Assembly (NCBI GenBank): GCA_041306075.1
Contig: JBFYKH010000060.1
Span: 1 to 39,953 of the forward strand
DNA from: JAHIYG01 sp041306075
GTDB lineage: Archaea > Altiarchaeota > Altiarchaeia > IMC4 > SCGC-AAA252-I15
DNA length: 39,953 nucleotides
Reading direction: 5' to 3'
Positions 23,151-30,200 of this stretch are shown in pieces. Position 1 is the stretch's first letter, and each line of letters begins with the position of its first letter. A program made the translations under genes and the position numbers. Below the pieces are notes generated by a model, which searched no databases, was not told where the DNA came from, and saw nothing but the letters and a program-made list of their open reading frames with translations.

Positions 23151-24293
23151 CTATCGCCTAACGCGAGCTGCCCTCCCGGCTTTGCGCGCTAGGGCCCCCC
23201 GGAGCCCTTTGAAGTAGCTCCTGTTCCTCAGCTTCACGTTAAGTTTGTAGGCCCTTATCCAGTTCTGTATCAGCTCGTTGAATATGTAGTCCAGGTCCTT
23301 TTCCGGGCCATGCCATTCAGGGTAGTCCTTCTTGAACCGTGACATGTCCGTAATCCACCAGATGTGGTCGCTTTCCCTGTGCGGCATCTCCTCCCAGGAG
23401 GCCTTGAGGCCCGTCTTGGACTCGATAGCGCTAATCGTCTCGAAAATGGACACGGAGTTCCCGCGCATGCCGCCGAGGTTGTACGCTTTCCCGTATACGC
23501 CGGCCTGGTTAGGCCTCGGGTCACTGACCCATAGGTAGATAACCTCCGCCACGTCGCTTGAGTGGATGTTGTCGCGGACCCTGTAGCCTCCGCCGTAGAG
23601 GTTCAGCTTATTGCCAAGGAGTATCTGCTTGGTGAAAAAGCCCAAGAACCCGTGCATCTCCACGGCCTTCTGCCTGCTCCCGATGAGGCAGCCGCCCCTG
23701 AATGTCGCGGTCTTGAGGCCGTAGTTAATCGCGTACTCCTGGCAATAGAGGTCGGCTGCCGTCTTGGAGACTCCGAAGGGCGTGTGGCCGCAATGGTCTA
23801 TCTGCAGCTCCTCGGTGAACGAGTCGTACTTAAGGTTCTCGTAGCGTTTGCCGACTATCCCGTACCTGAAGAGATTCGGGGCGTCGCCGTACACCTTGTT
23901 CGAGGAGAGGAACGCGAATGGGATTTTCGGGTTCTTCCTCCTTGTCATCTCCAGGAGGTTCAGCGTACCGAACGCGTTTATCTGGAAGTCCTCCATCGGT
24001 ATCTCGAGGGAGCGCGGATGCGACGGCTGTGCCGCGCAGTGCACTATCGCGTCCGCGTTCTCCACTAGCGGCTCGATAGTCCTGTTGTCGCGTATGTCCG
24101 CATCGTACAGCCTGTAGCCCATGAACCTCCTGCACATATCTTCGCCGATCAGGTCGGTGCTGCCGCCGGGGCCCAGAATCGTCCCGCGGGTGTTGTTGTC
24201 GATGCCGACTACCCTCCAGCCCTCTTCTGAGAACTTCTCGACGCATGCGCTGCCGACGAGCCCGTTTGAGCCCGTTACCAGGACCGTCTTCAT
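23151..24293 (-). CDS. NAD-dependent nucleotide-sugar epimerase (CDP-paratose epimerase-like)
   Basis: This 380-aa extended short-chain dehydrogenase has the NAD-binding VTGSNGLVGSACVEKF at residues 6-21. VHCAAQPSHPRS, FLSSNKVYGDAPN and TFRGGCLIG are typical of the CDP-paratose/tyvelose 2-epimerase branch. The usual catalytic Tyr of YxxxK is Phe here (HTPFGVSKTAADLYCQEY). I recall Phe in some related sequences, but this affects any mechanistic claim. It would supply a modified sugar for glycan synthesis. It heads a minus-strand group of glycosylation-type genes. GTTAAATAC lies about 33 bp upstream. The basic C-terminal tail is unusual. Confidence 0.85.
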   Translation of the reverse strand: MKTVLVTGSNGLVGSACVEKFSEEGWRVVGIDNNTRGTILGPGGSTDLIGEDMCRRFMGYRLYDADIRDNRTIEPLVENADAIVHCAAQPSHPRSLEIPMEDFQINAFGTLNLLEMTRRKNPKIPFAFLSSNKVYGDAPNLFRYGIVGKRYENLKYDSFTEELQIDHCGHTPFGVSKTAADLYCQEYAINYGLKTATFRGGCLIGSRQKAVEMHGFLGFFTKQILLGNKLNLYGGGYRVRDNIHSSDVAEVIYLWVSDPRPNQAGVYGKAYNLGGMRGNSVSIFETISAIESKTGLKASWEEMPHRESDHIWWITDMSRFKKDYPEWHGPEKDLDYIFNELIQNWIRAYKLNVKLRNRSYFKGLRGALARKAGRAARVRR

Positions 24294-24358
24294 AGCCTTA
24301 AATCATAAGCCGGTGTCGTATTTAACCGCTGCCCTGCTCAGCCAGATGTCGGCTTAAG

Positions 24359-27265
24359 TCAGGCGGTGGGGCGTATGTTCCCTATGTTCGGGGCGTTCTT
24401 GTGCGTCCTGAACCAATCTGGCATGCTCCAGGCGCCGGCCCCGTCCCTGAACATAGCCCTCGCCCGCCAGGAGTACAAGCCGCCGGGCTCGAATTTGCCG
24501 GAGTCAAGGTAATAATACCTGTTTTTCGTGGTCCGGTTGAAGATGACGCATTCGTCGAACCGCATCGGGCACTCGCTGACCTGGACTTCGTACCCGACGG
24601 GGCTTTCCCCTGGGCCGCGGTCACGCATTTCCCAGATTAGCGGCGTCCGATAGGTGCTGTAGGACTCGCCAGTCGTGGGCATCTCTAGGACCGGCATGCC
24701 ATAGTGCTCCTCCAGGACGTACATCCCCCCCATATAGAGCGCCAACAGGCATGCCAGGAGGCTGTACGCCCAGGGCCGCCTGGCATGTCCGGCGTCAGTC
24801 ATGAGGCCGCGGGCCATAACGCCCTTACGAGTAATGTAATAGGCCAGCGCGATTCCGCACAGGGCGAAGAGATATGGTGTGTAGCCGTCGCCTTGGCTGT
24901 ACTCGAGCTCCAATATGTGGCCTCCCGGGGGCGCCCAAAGGCCGACAAATCCGGGCGTAACGTCCACAGTCTCCGTCTCCGCGCCATCTATCGCGGCCTT
25001 CCACCCCGAGAAATAGCTCATCTTGAAAACCAGGAAGCGCGGCTCGTCGGTGCGGTACTCCAGTTTGTACCTCTGCATGCCGGACTCGATGCCTTGAAGC
25101 TCCTGCGCCCCGCTGAACTTTGCCGTGGCTGGCAGGACAATGTCTATCCACGCGGCGTTGCTCTTGCTGGGGCTGGCATTGGCCCCGACGGCCGCCTCCC
25201 ACGATATCACCTGCCCCCCTGATGCCACGTACCTCCTCAGCTTGGCGTCGGCCGCGTTTCGGTCCCTGGCCTCGTAGTCGAGCAGTATGAGCGCTGGATA
25301 CGCGTTTGCGTCGAGGTCGACGTCGTCCAGGACGTTGTTCTTGGAGCGGACGACGAATGGCAGCTCGGAGTAGCTCTCGCTAGTCTGGTACGCGTTCAGC
25401 CACTTCAGCCCTAAGCCGAACCAGCTATCGTCGCTTGCGAAGGCCAGCACGGGCTTGCGGGCGGCGAACTGGAAATAGGAGTGGTCTCCCGGGACCTCAT
25501 AGAACTCGAATCTGGCGTTTTTGGACAGGGCCGTCTTCCCAGTCACCCTAGAGCCGTCGGGGGAGTCCCCCCAGCCGCTTGCGGCAAGAAGGTACCTGAT
25601 GTTGAAAAGCTCCATAACCTGCGGCTTGTACGGGATGCCTTTTGCCAGGGATTCATTCTCAAAACCCTGGGGTATCATCCTGAAGAGCATCTGCTGGGTG
25701 TAATAGTTCTGCTCCCAGACCGGCGGCATGATGGTCGGCAGGCCGGACTCCATTATGAAGACCGGATACCGCTCATGGGCCATCGTCACGTTCAACTCAT
25801 GCCCCACGTACATCCTGGCGTCACGTTCATATGTCGCTCTGCCGAAGACGTCCCTGACGGCTTCCAGCTCGTCGTTGGCGACGGTCCTCACCAGGCTAGT
25901 GAACACCGCGTAGCGCTCTGGCAACAGGTGTCCGAAAACGCCGACGGACAGTATGAACACGGAGGCTGCCAGGAGGACCGTATGCTGCCGCCTTCCGGAG
26001 CCCTTCTTTGCTAGGGCGCGGGAGGCTAAACCGGCAAAAATCCCGCCGACCTGGTAAAGGCCTATTGCCGCCAGGATTACCACGAAGAACTCGAAGACCA
26101 CTATGGTCCGTATGTACCACAGGTGGTTGTGGAACGGCATGAGCTTCAGGAACACTGAGTCATCCTCTCCGGAGTAGATGAGGACTGAGAACAAGAGGCC
26201 TATCGAAAGGAAGCCGTTGTGCTTCTCCCCCGGCCTTAATGCGCAGTATGCGAACCCTATGAGCGACAACGCCGTTAGGAGCGGCAGCCTGTCGTTCGCC
26301 GAGTTGTCGTACCAGTTATACCTCCTGAGCTCTGGGCTGGCGCCGTCGAATATCCGCCCCCCCAGGTAGTGTTCCAGCGTTTCCGGGAGTGTGAACGAGT
26401 TCTGGTACCATCCCTCATACCAGCCGTTCCTGACGAGGCTCTCGACGACGCTCCTGCCCGAAACCTCCTGCATCATCGGCATGATGTAGGGGGACGCCAG
26501 AAGGGCGGACGCGACGATTATCGCCGCGTACCTGCCTGCCATAGACCTAAATTGCATGCCGTCGCCGCGGACAGCCAGGGTCAGGACGAACAGCGTCATG
26601 ACTATCCCGAGCATATAGCTTATGAGGAAGTGCGCGAACATCGACAGTATGAGGGCTGCTATGAGCGCCCAGACCAGCCTCTTCCGCGCGATGGCGTCGT
26701 AGGCTAGCGCCAGCGCGATGGGAAAGAGCAGCATTCCCATCGCCCCGGTTATCGCGCCCGAGTAGAAGTAGGTAGTTATCCCGTTCCCCCATGCCGCGTT
26801 TGATGTCACCGAGAACAAGGCGGCCAGGCCCGAAACAATCTTCGAATAGCCTATCCTGCCGAGGAATACGAAAAGGCTTACCGGGTAGAGGGATATGACC
26901 GCGCATAAAGCCACCTTCTCGGCGGCTAGGATCCCCATCGACGTGGCCTTGTGCAAGGCCACGACGGCGATGTGGAAGAGGGACTGGTAGAAGTAGAATA
27001 GGGGATGGCCCGTGTTCTGGAAGTGGTACCACCCGAAGACTGTGCCGTCCTCGGTCAGGAGGCGGTCCAGGTACATTATCTCGGCGGTGTGGATGTAGTT
27101 GTCTCCCCCGTTGATGTAGCCCGGGGCGGGGATTATCGGCGCCGTTACGCCAACCAGGAAAATCACCGCAATCAGTAGCAGCGATAACCCGATATGGTCC
27201 TGCAACTCGTCAGCGCCGCCACGGCCTCCTGACACCCCGCGTTTGCGAACCCCCCTGGTTGGCAT
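24359..27265 (-). CDS. giant polytopic membrane protein (YfhO/PTPS-related, glycosyltransferase-like)
   Basis: The 968-aa product has a basic N-terminus, then a first span (LSLLLIAVIFLVGVTAPII). An extracellular loop with GGDNYIHTAEIMYLDRLL and QNTGHPLFYFYQSLFH follows, as in membrane glycosyltransferases of the 6-pyruvoyl-tetrahydropterin-synthase-related group. Around ten more spans reach residue 450. A long outer domain contains FSGWKAAIDG, the YfhO-type motif, then two spans, and a C-terminal fibronectin III-like domain (LYSWRARAMFRDGAGAWS). It probably transfers sugar from a lipid carrier outside the membrane; the acceptor is unknown. It starts 4 bp after the methyltransferase-glycosyltransferase gene, so the two form an operon. 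Confidence 0.8.
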   Translation of the reverse strand: MPTRGVRKRGVSGGRGGADELQDHIGLSLLLIAVIFLVGVTAPIIPAPGYINGGDNYIHTAEIMYLDRLLTEDGTVFGWYHFQNTGHPLFYFYQSLFHIAVVALHKATSMGILAAEKVALCAVISLYPVSLFVFLGRIGYSKIVSGLAALFSVTSNAAWGNGITTYFYSGAITGAMGMLLFPIALALAYDAIARKRLVWALIAALILSMFAHFLISYMLGIVMTLFVLTLAVRGDGMQFRSMAGRYAAIIVASALLASPYIMPMMQEVSGRSVVESLVRNGWYEGWYQNSFTLPETLEHYLGGRIFDGASPELRRYNWYDNSANDRLPLLTALSLIGFAYCALRPGEKHNGFLSIGLLFSVLIYSGEDDSVFLKLMPFHNHLWYIRTIVVFEFFVVILAAIGLYQVGGIFAGLASRALAKKGSGRRQHTVLLAASVFILSVGVFGHLLPERYAVFTSLVRTVANDELEAVRDVFGRATYERDARMYVGHELNVTMAHERYPVFIMESGLPTIMPPVWEQNYYTQQMLFRMIPQGFENESLAKGIPYKPQVMELFNIRYLLAASGWGDSPDGSRVTGKTALSKNARFEFYEVPGDHSYFQFAARKPVLAFASDDSWFGLGLKWLNAYQTSESYSELPFVVRSKNNVLDDVDLDANAYPALILLDYEARDRNAADAKLRRYVASGGQVISWEAAVGANASPSKSNAAWIDIVLPATAKFSGAQELQGIESGMQRYKLEYRTDEPRFLVFKMSYFSGWKAAIDGAETETVDVTPGFVGLWAPPGGHILELEYSQGDGYTPYLFALCGIALAYYITRKGVMARGLMTDAGHARRPWAYSLLACLLALYMGGMYVLEEHYGMPVLEMPTTGESYSTYRTPLIWEMRDRGPGESPVGYEVQVSECPMRFDECVIFNRTTKNRYYYLDSGKFEPGGLYSWRARAMFRDGAGAWSMPDWFRTHKNAPNIGNIRPTA

Positions 27266-27268
27266 CCC

Positions 27269-28726
27269 TCACAGCTCTCTCCGGCCCGTCAGCCTGTCTG
27301 CCAGAGGCTTCACCCGCAGCTCGTAGAAGCTGACGGCGCACATGGCCAAGAGAAGCGCTCCGTGCTTTACAGGCTTCATCTTCGTCCAGCCTTTTCTCCT
27401 GCGCTGGTAGTGAACCGGCATCTCGACAATCCTCAGGCCCAGCTTCGCCGCTCCGAAGAGCAGGTTGAAGTCGCCCCACCTGTCCTTGCCGGCCTTCATC
27501 CTCACATAATCCCTCTTCAGGAGGCATTTAGTGCCGCATAGTGTGTCCGTCAGCCTCTGCCCGATTATCAGCGACAGCGTCCTGCTGAATATGCCGTTGC
27601 CGACGAGGTTCAGCAGCCTCATCGACTCCGCCTCCAGGGGGTACATCATCCTCGTGCCGTTGATGAAATCCCCCTTGCCCCCGTTTATCGCGTCATAGAA
27701 CCTCGGCAAGTCCTCGGGTCTGATTGACATGTCAGCGTCAAGGATTACGAGCGCGTCGCCCTCCGCGGCTTCGAAACCCATCCGCACGGCGTGGCCCTTC
27801 CCCTGGTTTTTCCGGTAGGACACCACCCTGACACCCTCCGGGTCCCTCTCCTGAAGCCCCCGGATGACCGCCTCCGTGTCGTCCGTTGAACCGTCATTGA
27901 CGATGATAACCTCCTGCTTTGCCGCCATCCTCGGAATCCTGCCCACGCACTCCTCTATGTTCTCTGCCTCGTTGCAGCACGGGATAACGACCGAGAGGGA
28001 CAGGCGCCTGTCCGCCATCTCGGGTTCGTCCCTTATGCCCGCGACGATGTACTGGATGATGCATAAGCCCCTCACGAATCTGATGCCCGGGGCGAGTTTG
28101 TTGACGGCGTTTGAGATTAGGGGGATATGTTTCGGGATTAGCAGCCGGTATCCTGTTTCGATGACCGCGTACCCCTCAAGCTCAAGGAGGTTGCATATGT
28201 CGTCCTTCATGACGAAGTTATGGTGTCCCTCGGGCATCTTTAGGCCGAGTTTCTCGGCGAAAAGCAGGATGGGCGACCATAGGGGGTTGATGGTGGAGAC
28301 CACCAGCCTCCCGCCGCCGTTGAGCATCGGCCGAGAGTTCCCTAGGGCGTCCTGGACGTCTATGAGGTGGTCTATCAGGTCCGCCATGACGATGTAGTCG
28401 AATCTGTCGCATCGGGTTATCGTCTCTGCGGCGCCCTTTACAAACTCGAGGCGGGGATGCTTTTTTCTCGCGATTTCAAGTGCGTTTTCGCTTATGTCTA
28501 CGCCCACCCCCCTGCCCGGATTCAGGCAGGAAAGGACGTCGCCCGTCCCGCAGCCGAGCTCAAGGACGGAAGCCCCCGGGGGAACCAACTCCCTGAACAA
28601 CCCCTTCAGGCTGTCGAAGTAGTAGCTGTTCTTGCGTTTCCAAAAGTCATAGTCCGCCGCTATCGAGTCGAAGTGCTTCTCGACCTCGCCTCGTTTTTCA
28701 TAAATACTGCAGTACCCCCTATTCAT
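27269..28726 (-). CDS. methyltransferase-glycosyltransferase (GT2) fusion protein
   Basis: In this 485-aa product, residues 1-230 are a class I SAM methyltransferase: SVLELGCGTGDVLSCL (motif I), GVGVDISENALEIARKK and FDYIVMADLIDHL. From about 240 a family 2 glycosyltransferase follows: LSLSVVIPCCNEAENIEECV, VIIVNDGSTDDTEAVI, ALVILDADMSIRPEDL and GTKCLLKRDYVR, close to dolichol-phosphate mannose synthase and polyprenyl-phosphate glycosyltransferases. The C-terminus (HGALLLAMCAVSFYELRV) is weakly hydrophobic. It likely charges a lipid carrier and methylates a sugar or lipid intermediate. ATG overlaps the upstream gene's stop by 8 bp. The downstream giant membrane protein may use the product. 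Confidence 0.9.
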   Translation of the reverse strand: MNRGYCSIYEKRGEVEKHFDSIAADYDFWKRKNSYYFDSLKGLFRELVPPGASVLELGCGTGDVLSCLNPGRGVGVDISENALEIARKKHPRLEFVKGAAETITRCDRFDYIVMADLIDHLIDVQDALGNSRPMLNGGGRLVVSTINPLWSPILLFAEKLGLKMPEGHHNFVMKDDICNLLELEGYAVIETGYRLLIPKHIPLISNAVNKLAPGIRFVRGLCIIQYIVAGIRDEPEMADRRLSLSVVIPCCNEAENIEECVGRIPRMAAKQEVIIVNDGSTDDTEAVIRGLQERDPEGVRVVSYRKNQGKGHAVRMGFEAAEGDALVILDADMSIRPEDLPRFYDAINGGKGDFINGTRMMYPLEAESMRLLNLVGNGIFSRTLSLIIGQRLTDTLCGTKCLLKRDYVRMKAGKDRWGDFNLLFGAAKLGLRIVEMPVHYQRRRKGWTKMKPVKHGALLLAMCAVSFYELRVKPLADRLTGRREL

Positions 28727-29615
28727 TATGCTGTTTGCCCCTTTTTTTGTGCCTTTGCGAGCCCGAGAAGTTTCCTGATCCCGGCCGCGGCCTATTGCCC
28801 CAGCCCTTCATCCGGGCTTTCTGGTATATCCGGATGGCCGCGAATGCCGCCACCGCGACTATGGGCAGCCACAGGGGGAACGGGAGGAGGCTCTGCCAGC
28901 CGTTGTCCTTTATTGTGACAACCCCTCGCAGCACCGAGGAGTGCTGTTGGTCTCCGTCCAGGTAGGATACCCTCGCATATATGGGGTACGTGCTACCGGG
29001 CAGAGCGCCTATAGAGGACACCTTTAGGGGCATATCCAGGTCCTCGTTCGGCTTTATCCTGAGGTCAATGGCGTTCGGCTCTACCTTCAGCTCATACGGC
29101 AGGAGCATCTTTACCTTGATGTCGTGTTCCCTGTCGTCGCGGTTGATGACCGTCAGCATGGCGTCTGACTTGCCACTGTTGACTGTCACGGGGGTTATCG
29201 TCCCGTACACCTTGGAGGATGTGGGCTCCCCCAGGTCCAGGGTTATCGTATTTACGGAGGAGAACGGGTAATTGTTTGCGTCGGCATATCTGGTCAGGAG
29301 GGCTATCACGTACGAGCCCTGATTCAGGGTGTCGGATATGCTCACCTTCAGAGTGTCCCTCTTCGTCTCCTTCGGCTTCAACTCCCTGTAGGTGATGGTC
29401 TTTGACGAGAACCCGTCCGGCAGTATCAAGGACAGGCGAACGTCATATGCGGACTCGTCGCCGTTGTTTATGACCGACACCTGCAGGTCCGTGTCTCCCG
29501 CCCGGACTATTTCCGGCGCCGTGATAGACGGCACTATCTGGATGTAGCTTGCGGCCGCAGGCGATGAAAGGAGCATGCAGAGTAGGCAGCATGACGTTGT
29601 GTTTCGCCAGTCCAT
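28719..29615 (-). CDS. membrane-anchored surface protein with CARDB/NEW3-like domains
   Basis: The 298-aa product has a signal peptide (CCLLCMLLSSPAAA), then two Ig-like domains of the CARDB/alpha-galactosidase NEW3 type. The first contains LQVSVINNGDESAYDVRLSL, the second AMLTVINRDDREHDIKVKM. A C-terminal span (WLPIVAVAAFAAIRIY) is followed by a basic cytoplasmic tail rich in Gly, Arg and Lys. The Asn-Gly-Asp/Glu strand-turn repeats match those in the surface protein at 15918-17138. Translation is coupled to the methyltransferase-glycosyltransferase gene, which hints that it is a glycosylation target or helper. TTTTATTC lies about 25 bp upstream. Confidence 0.82.
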   Translation of the reverse strand: MDWRNTTSCCLLCMLLSSPAAASYIQIVPSITAPEIVRAGDTDLQVSVINNGDESAYDVRLSLILPDGFSSKTITYRELKPKETKRDTLKVSISDTLNQGSYVIALLTRYADANNYPFSSVNTITLDLGEPTSSKVYGTITPVTVNSGKSDAMLTVINRDDREHDIKVKMLLPYELKVEPNAIDLRIKPNEDLDMPLKVSSIGALPGSTYPIYARVSYLDGDQQHSSVLRGVVTIKDNGWQSLLPFPLWLPIVAVAAFAAIRIYQKARMKGWGNRPRPGSGNFSGSQRHKKRGKQHNE

Positions 29616-29648
29616 CCCGTTAATTATGTTTTAGCCGAATAAAAGAAC

Positions 29649-29670
29649 ACCGCGGCCTGAAGGCCGCGGT
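29649..29670. repeat. strong GC hairpin upstream of surface-protein operon
   Basis: ACCGCGGCC (29649-29657) and GGCCGCGGT (29662-29670) form a perfect 9-bp stem with a TGAA loop. It sits next to the promoter of the 28719-29615 gene. It could terminate upstream transcription or be the right end of a relic IS200/IS605-type element. Confidence 0.6.
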
Positions 29671-29682
29671 ATTATTGCCAGA

Positions 29683-29742
29683 AGAGTCGGCAGAAATCGG
29701 CGTTCATCCTTTGCTTAAAGGCAAAGGTATTCTGCCGACTCT
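29683..29742. repeat. nested inverted repeat (13-bp outer arms)
   Basis: The outer arms AGAGTCGGCAGAA (29683-29695) and TTCTGCCGACTCT (29730-29742) are perfect. Inside lies a second perfect stem, CCTTTGC/GCAAAGG (29708-29727). Together with the hairpin at 29649-29670 this makes a palindrome-rich block of about 95 bp with no coding capacity. Confidence 0.65.
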
Positions 29743-29774
29743 CCTATAAATAACCTGCCTGCGGGAAAGTCGCT

Positions 29775-29905
29775 GCCGTATGCGCCCCCGGGACGGGTGC
29801 GCGGCCAGGTAGCGCGCGTAGACTGGTAGCCGGGGAGACTGCACCTGCCTTGGCGCCTTCGATTGGCCTCGCGTCCGGCTTCGCGGCCTCGGCTACCGGT
29901 GATTG
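29775..29905 (+). ncRNA. candidate plus-strand structured RNA
   Basis: A TATA-like TATAAATA (29745-29752) is followed after about 25 bp by a very GC-rich noncoding stretch. Its main stem pairs 29822-29835 (ACTGGTAGCCGGGG) with 29887-29900 (CCTCGGCTACCGGT): 12 Watson-Crick and 2 G-U pairs, no bulge. The G-U pairs are valid only if the plus strand is transcribed. A tRNA-like D-arm and a TTCGATT T-loop occur inside 29791-29877, but acceptor and T stems have mismatches and no anticodon arm forms. Family unknown; ends approximate. Confidence 0.4.
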
Positions 29906-29906
29906 G

Positions 29907-30200
29907 TCAGTGCCTAGTCTTCACCTTGCAGCCGCAGCCCGTGTCGTCGCTGAAGCCGTCTTCGACGACCCTGCAGGATATCTTGGCGGTGGCGCACTCC
30001 TCGGGGCTGTTCCGGTAGTGCCTTACGCCGGCGCAGTATTCCTCCCACGCCTTCACGCATCTGCCTTCAGGCTCGCACCAGACGTGTCCCTCCTCTGCCA
30101 CGCAGCCGTGCCCGTCCGGGCCGCCATCCGCCGGCCCCTGGCCTATGCAGCCCGCCATTATCGCCGAAGCCAATGCCGCGGCCAGTATGGCGCGCATCAT
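29907..30200 (-). CDS. small Cys-rich lipoprotein
   Basis: The 97-aa product has a lipoprotein signal ending IMAGC. The mature part holds HGCVAEEGHVWCEPEGRCVK followed by AWEEYC. The pattern GC...G..WC....(K)C...WE..C recurs in secreted archaeal and bacterial lipoproteins, probably as a disulfide-tied module. A second Cys group (ECATAKISCR, TGCGCKVK) ends the protein. Its ATGA overlaps the subtilase stop, so it is translated after the protease and may act as its membrane-held partner or inhibitor, which is inference. Confidence 0.72.
   Translation of the reverse strand: MMRAILAAALASAIMAGCIGQGPADGGPDGHGCVAEEGHVWCEPEGRCVKAWEEYCAGVRHYRNSPEECATAKISCRVVEDGFSDDTGCGCKVKTRH

Noticed and set aside
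29791..29877. tRNA gene within the GC-rich stretch
   Set aside because: A D-arm and TTCGATT loop can be drawn, but the acceptor and T stems each have a mismatch and no anticodon arm forms even allowing an intron.
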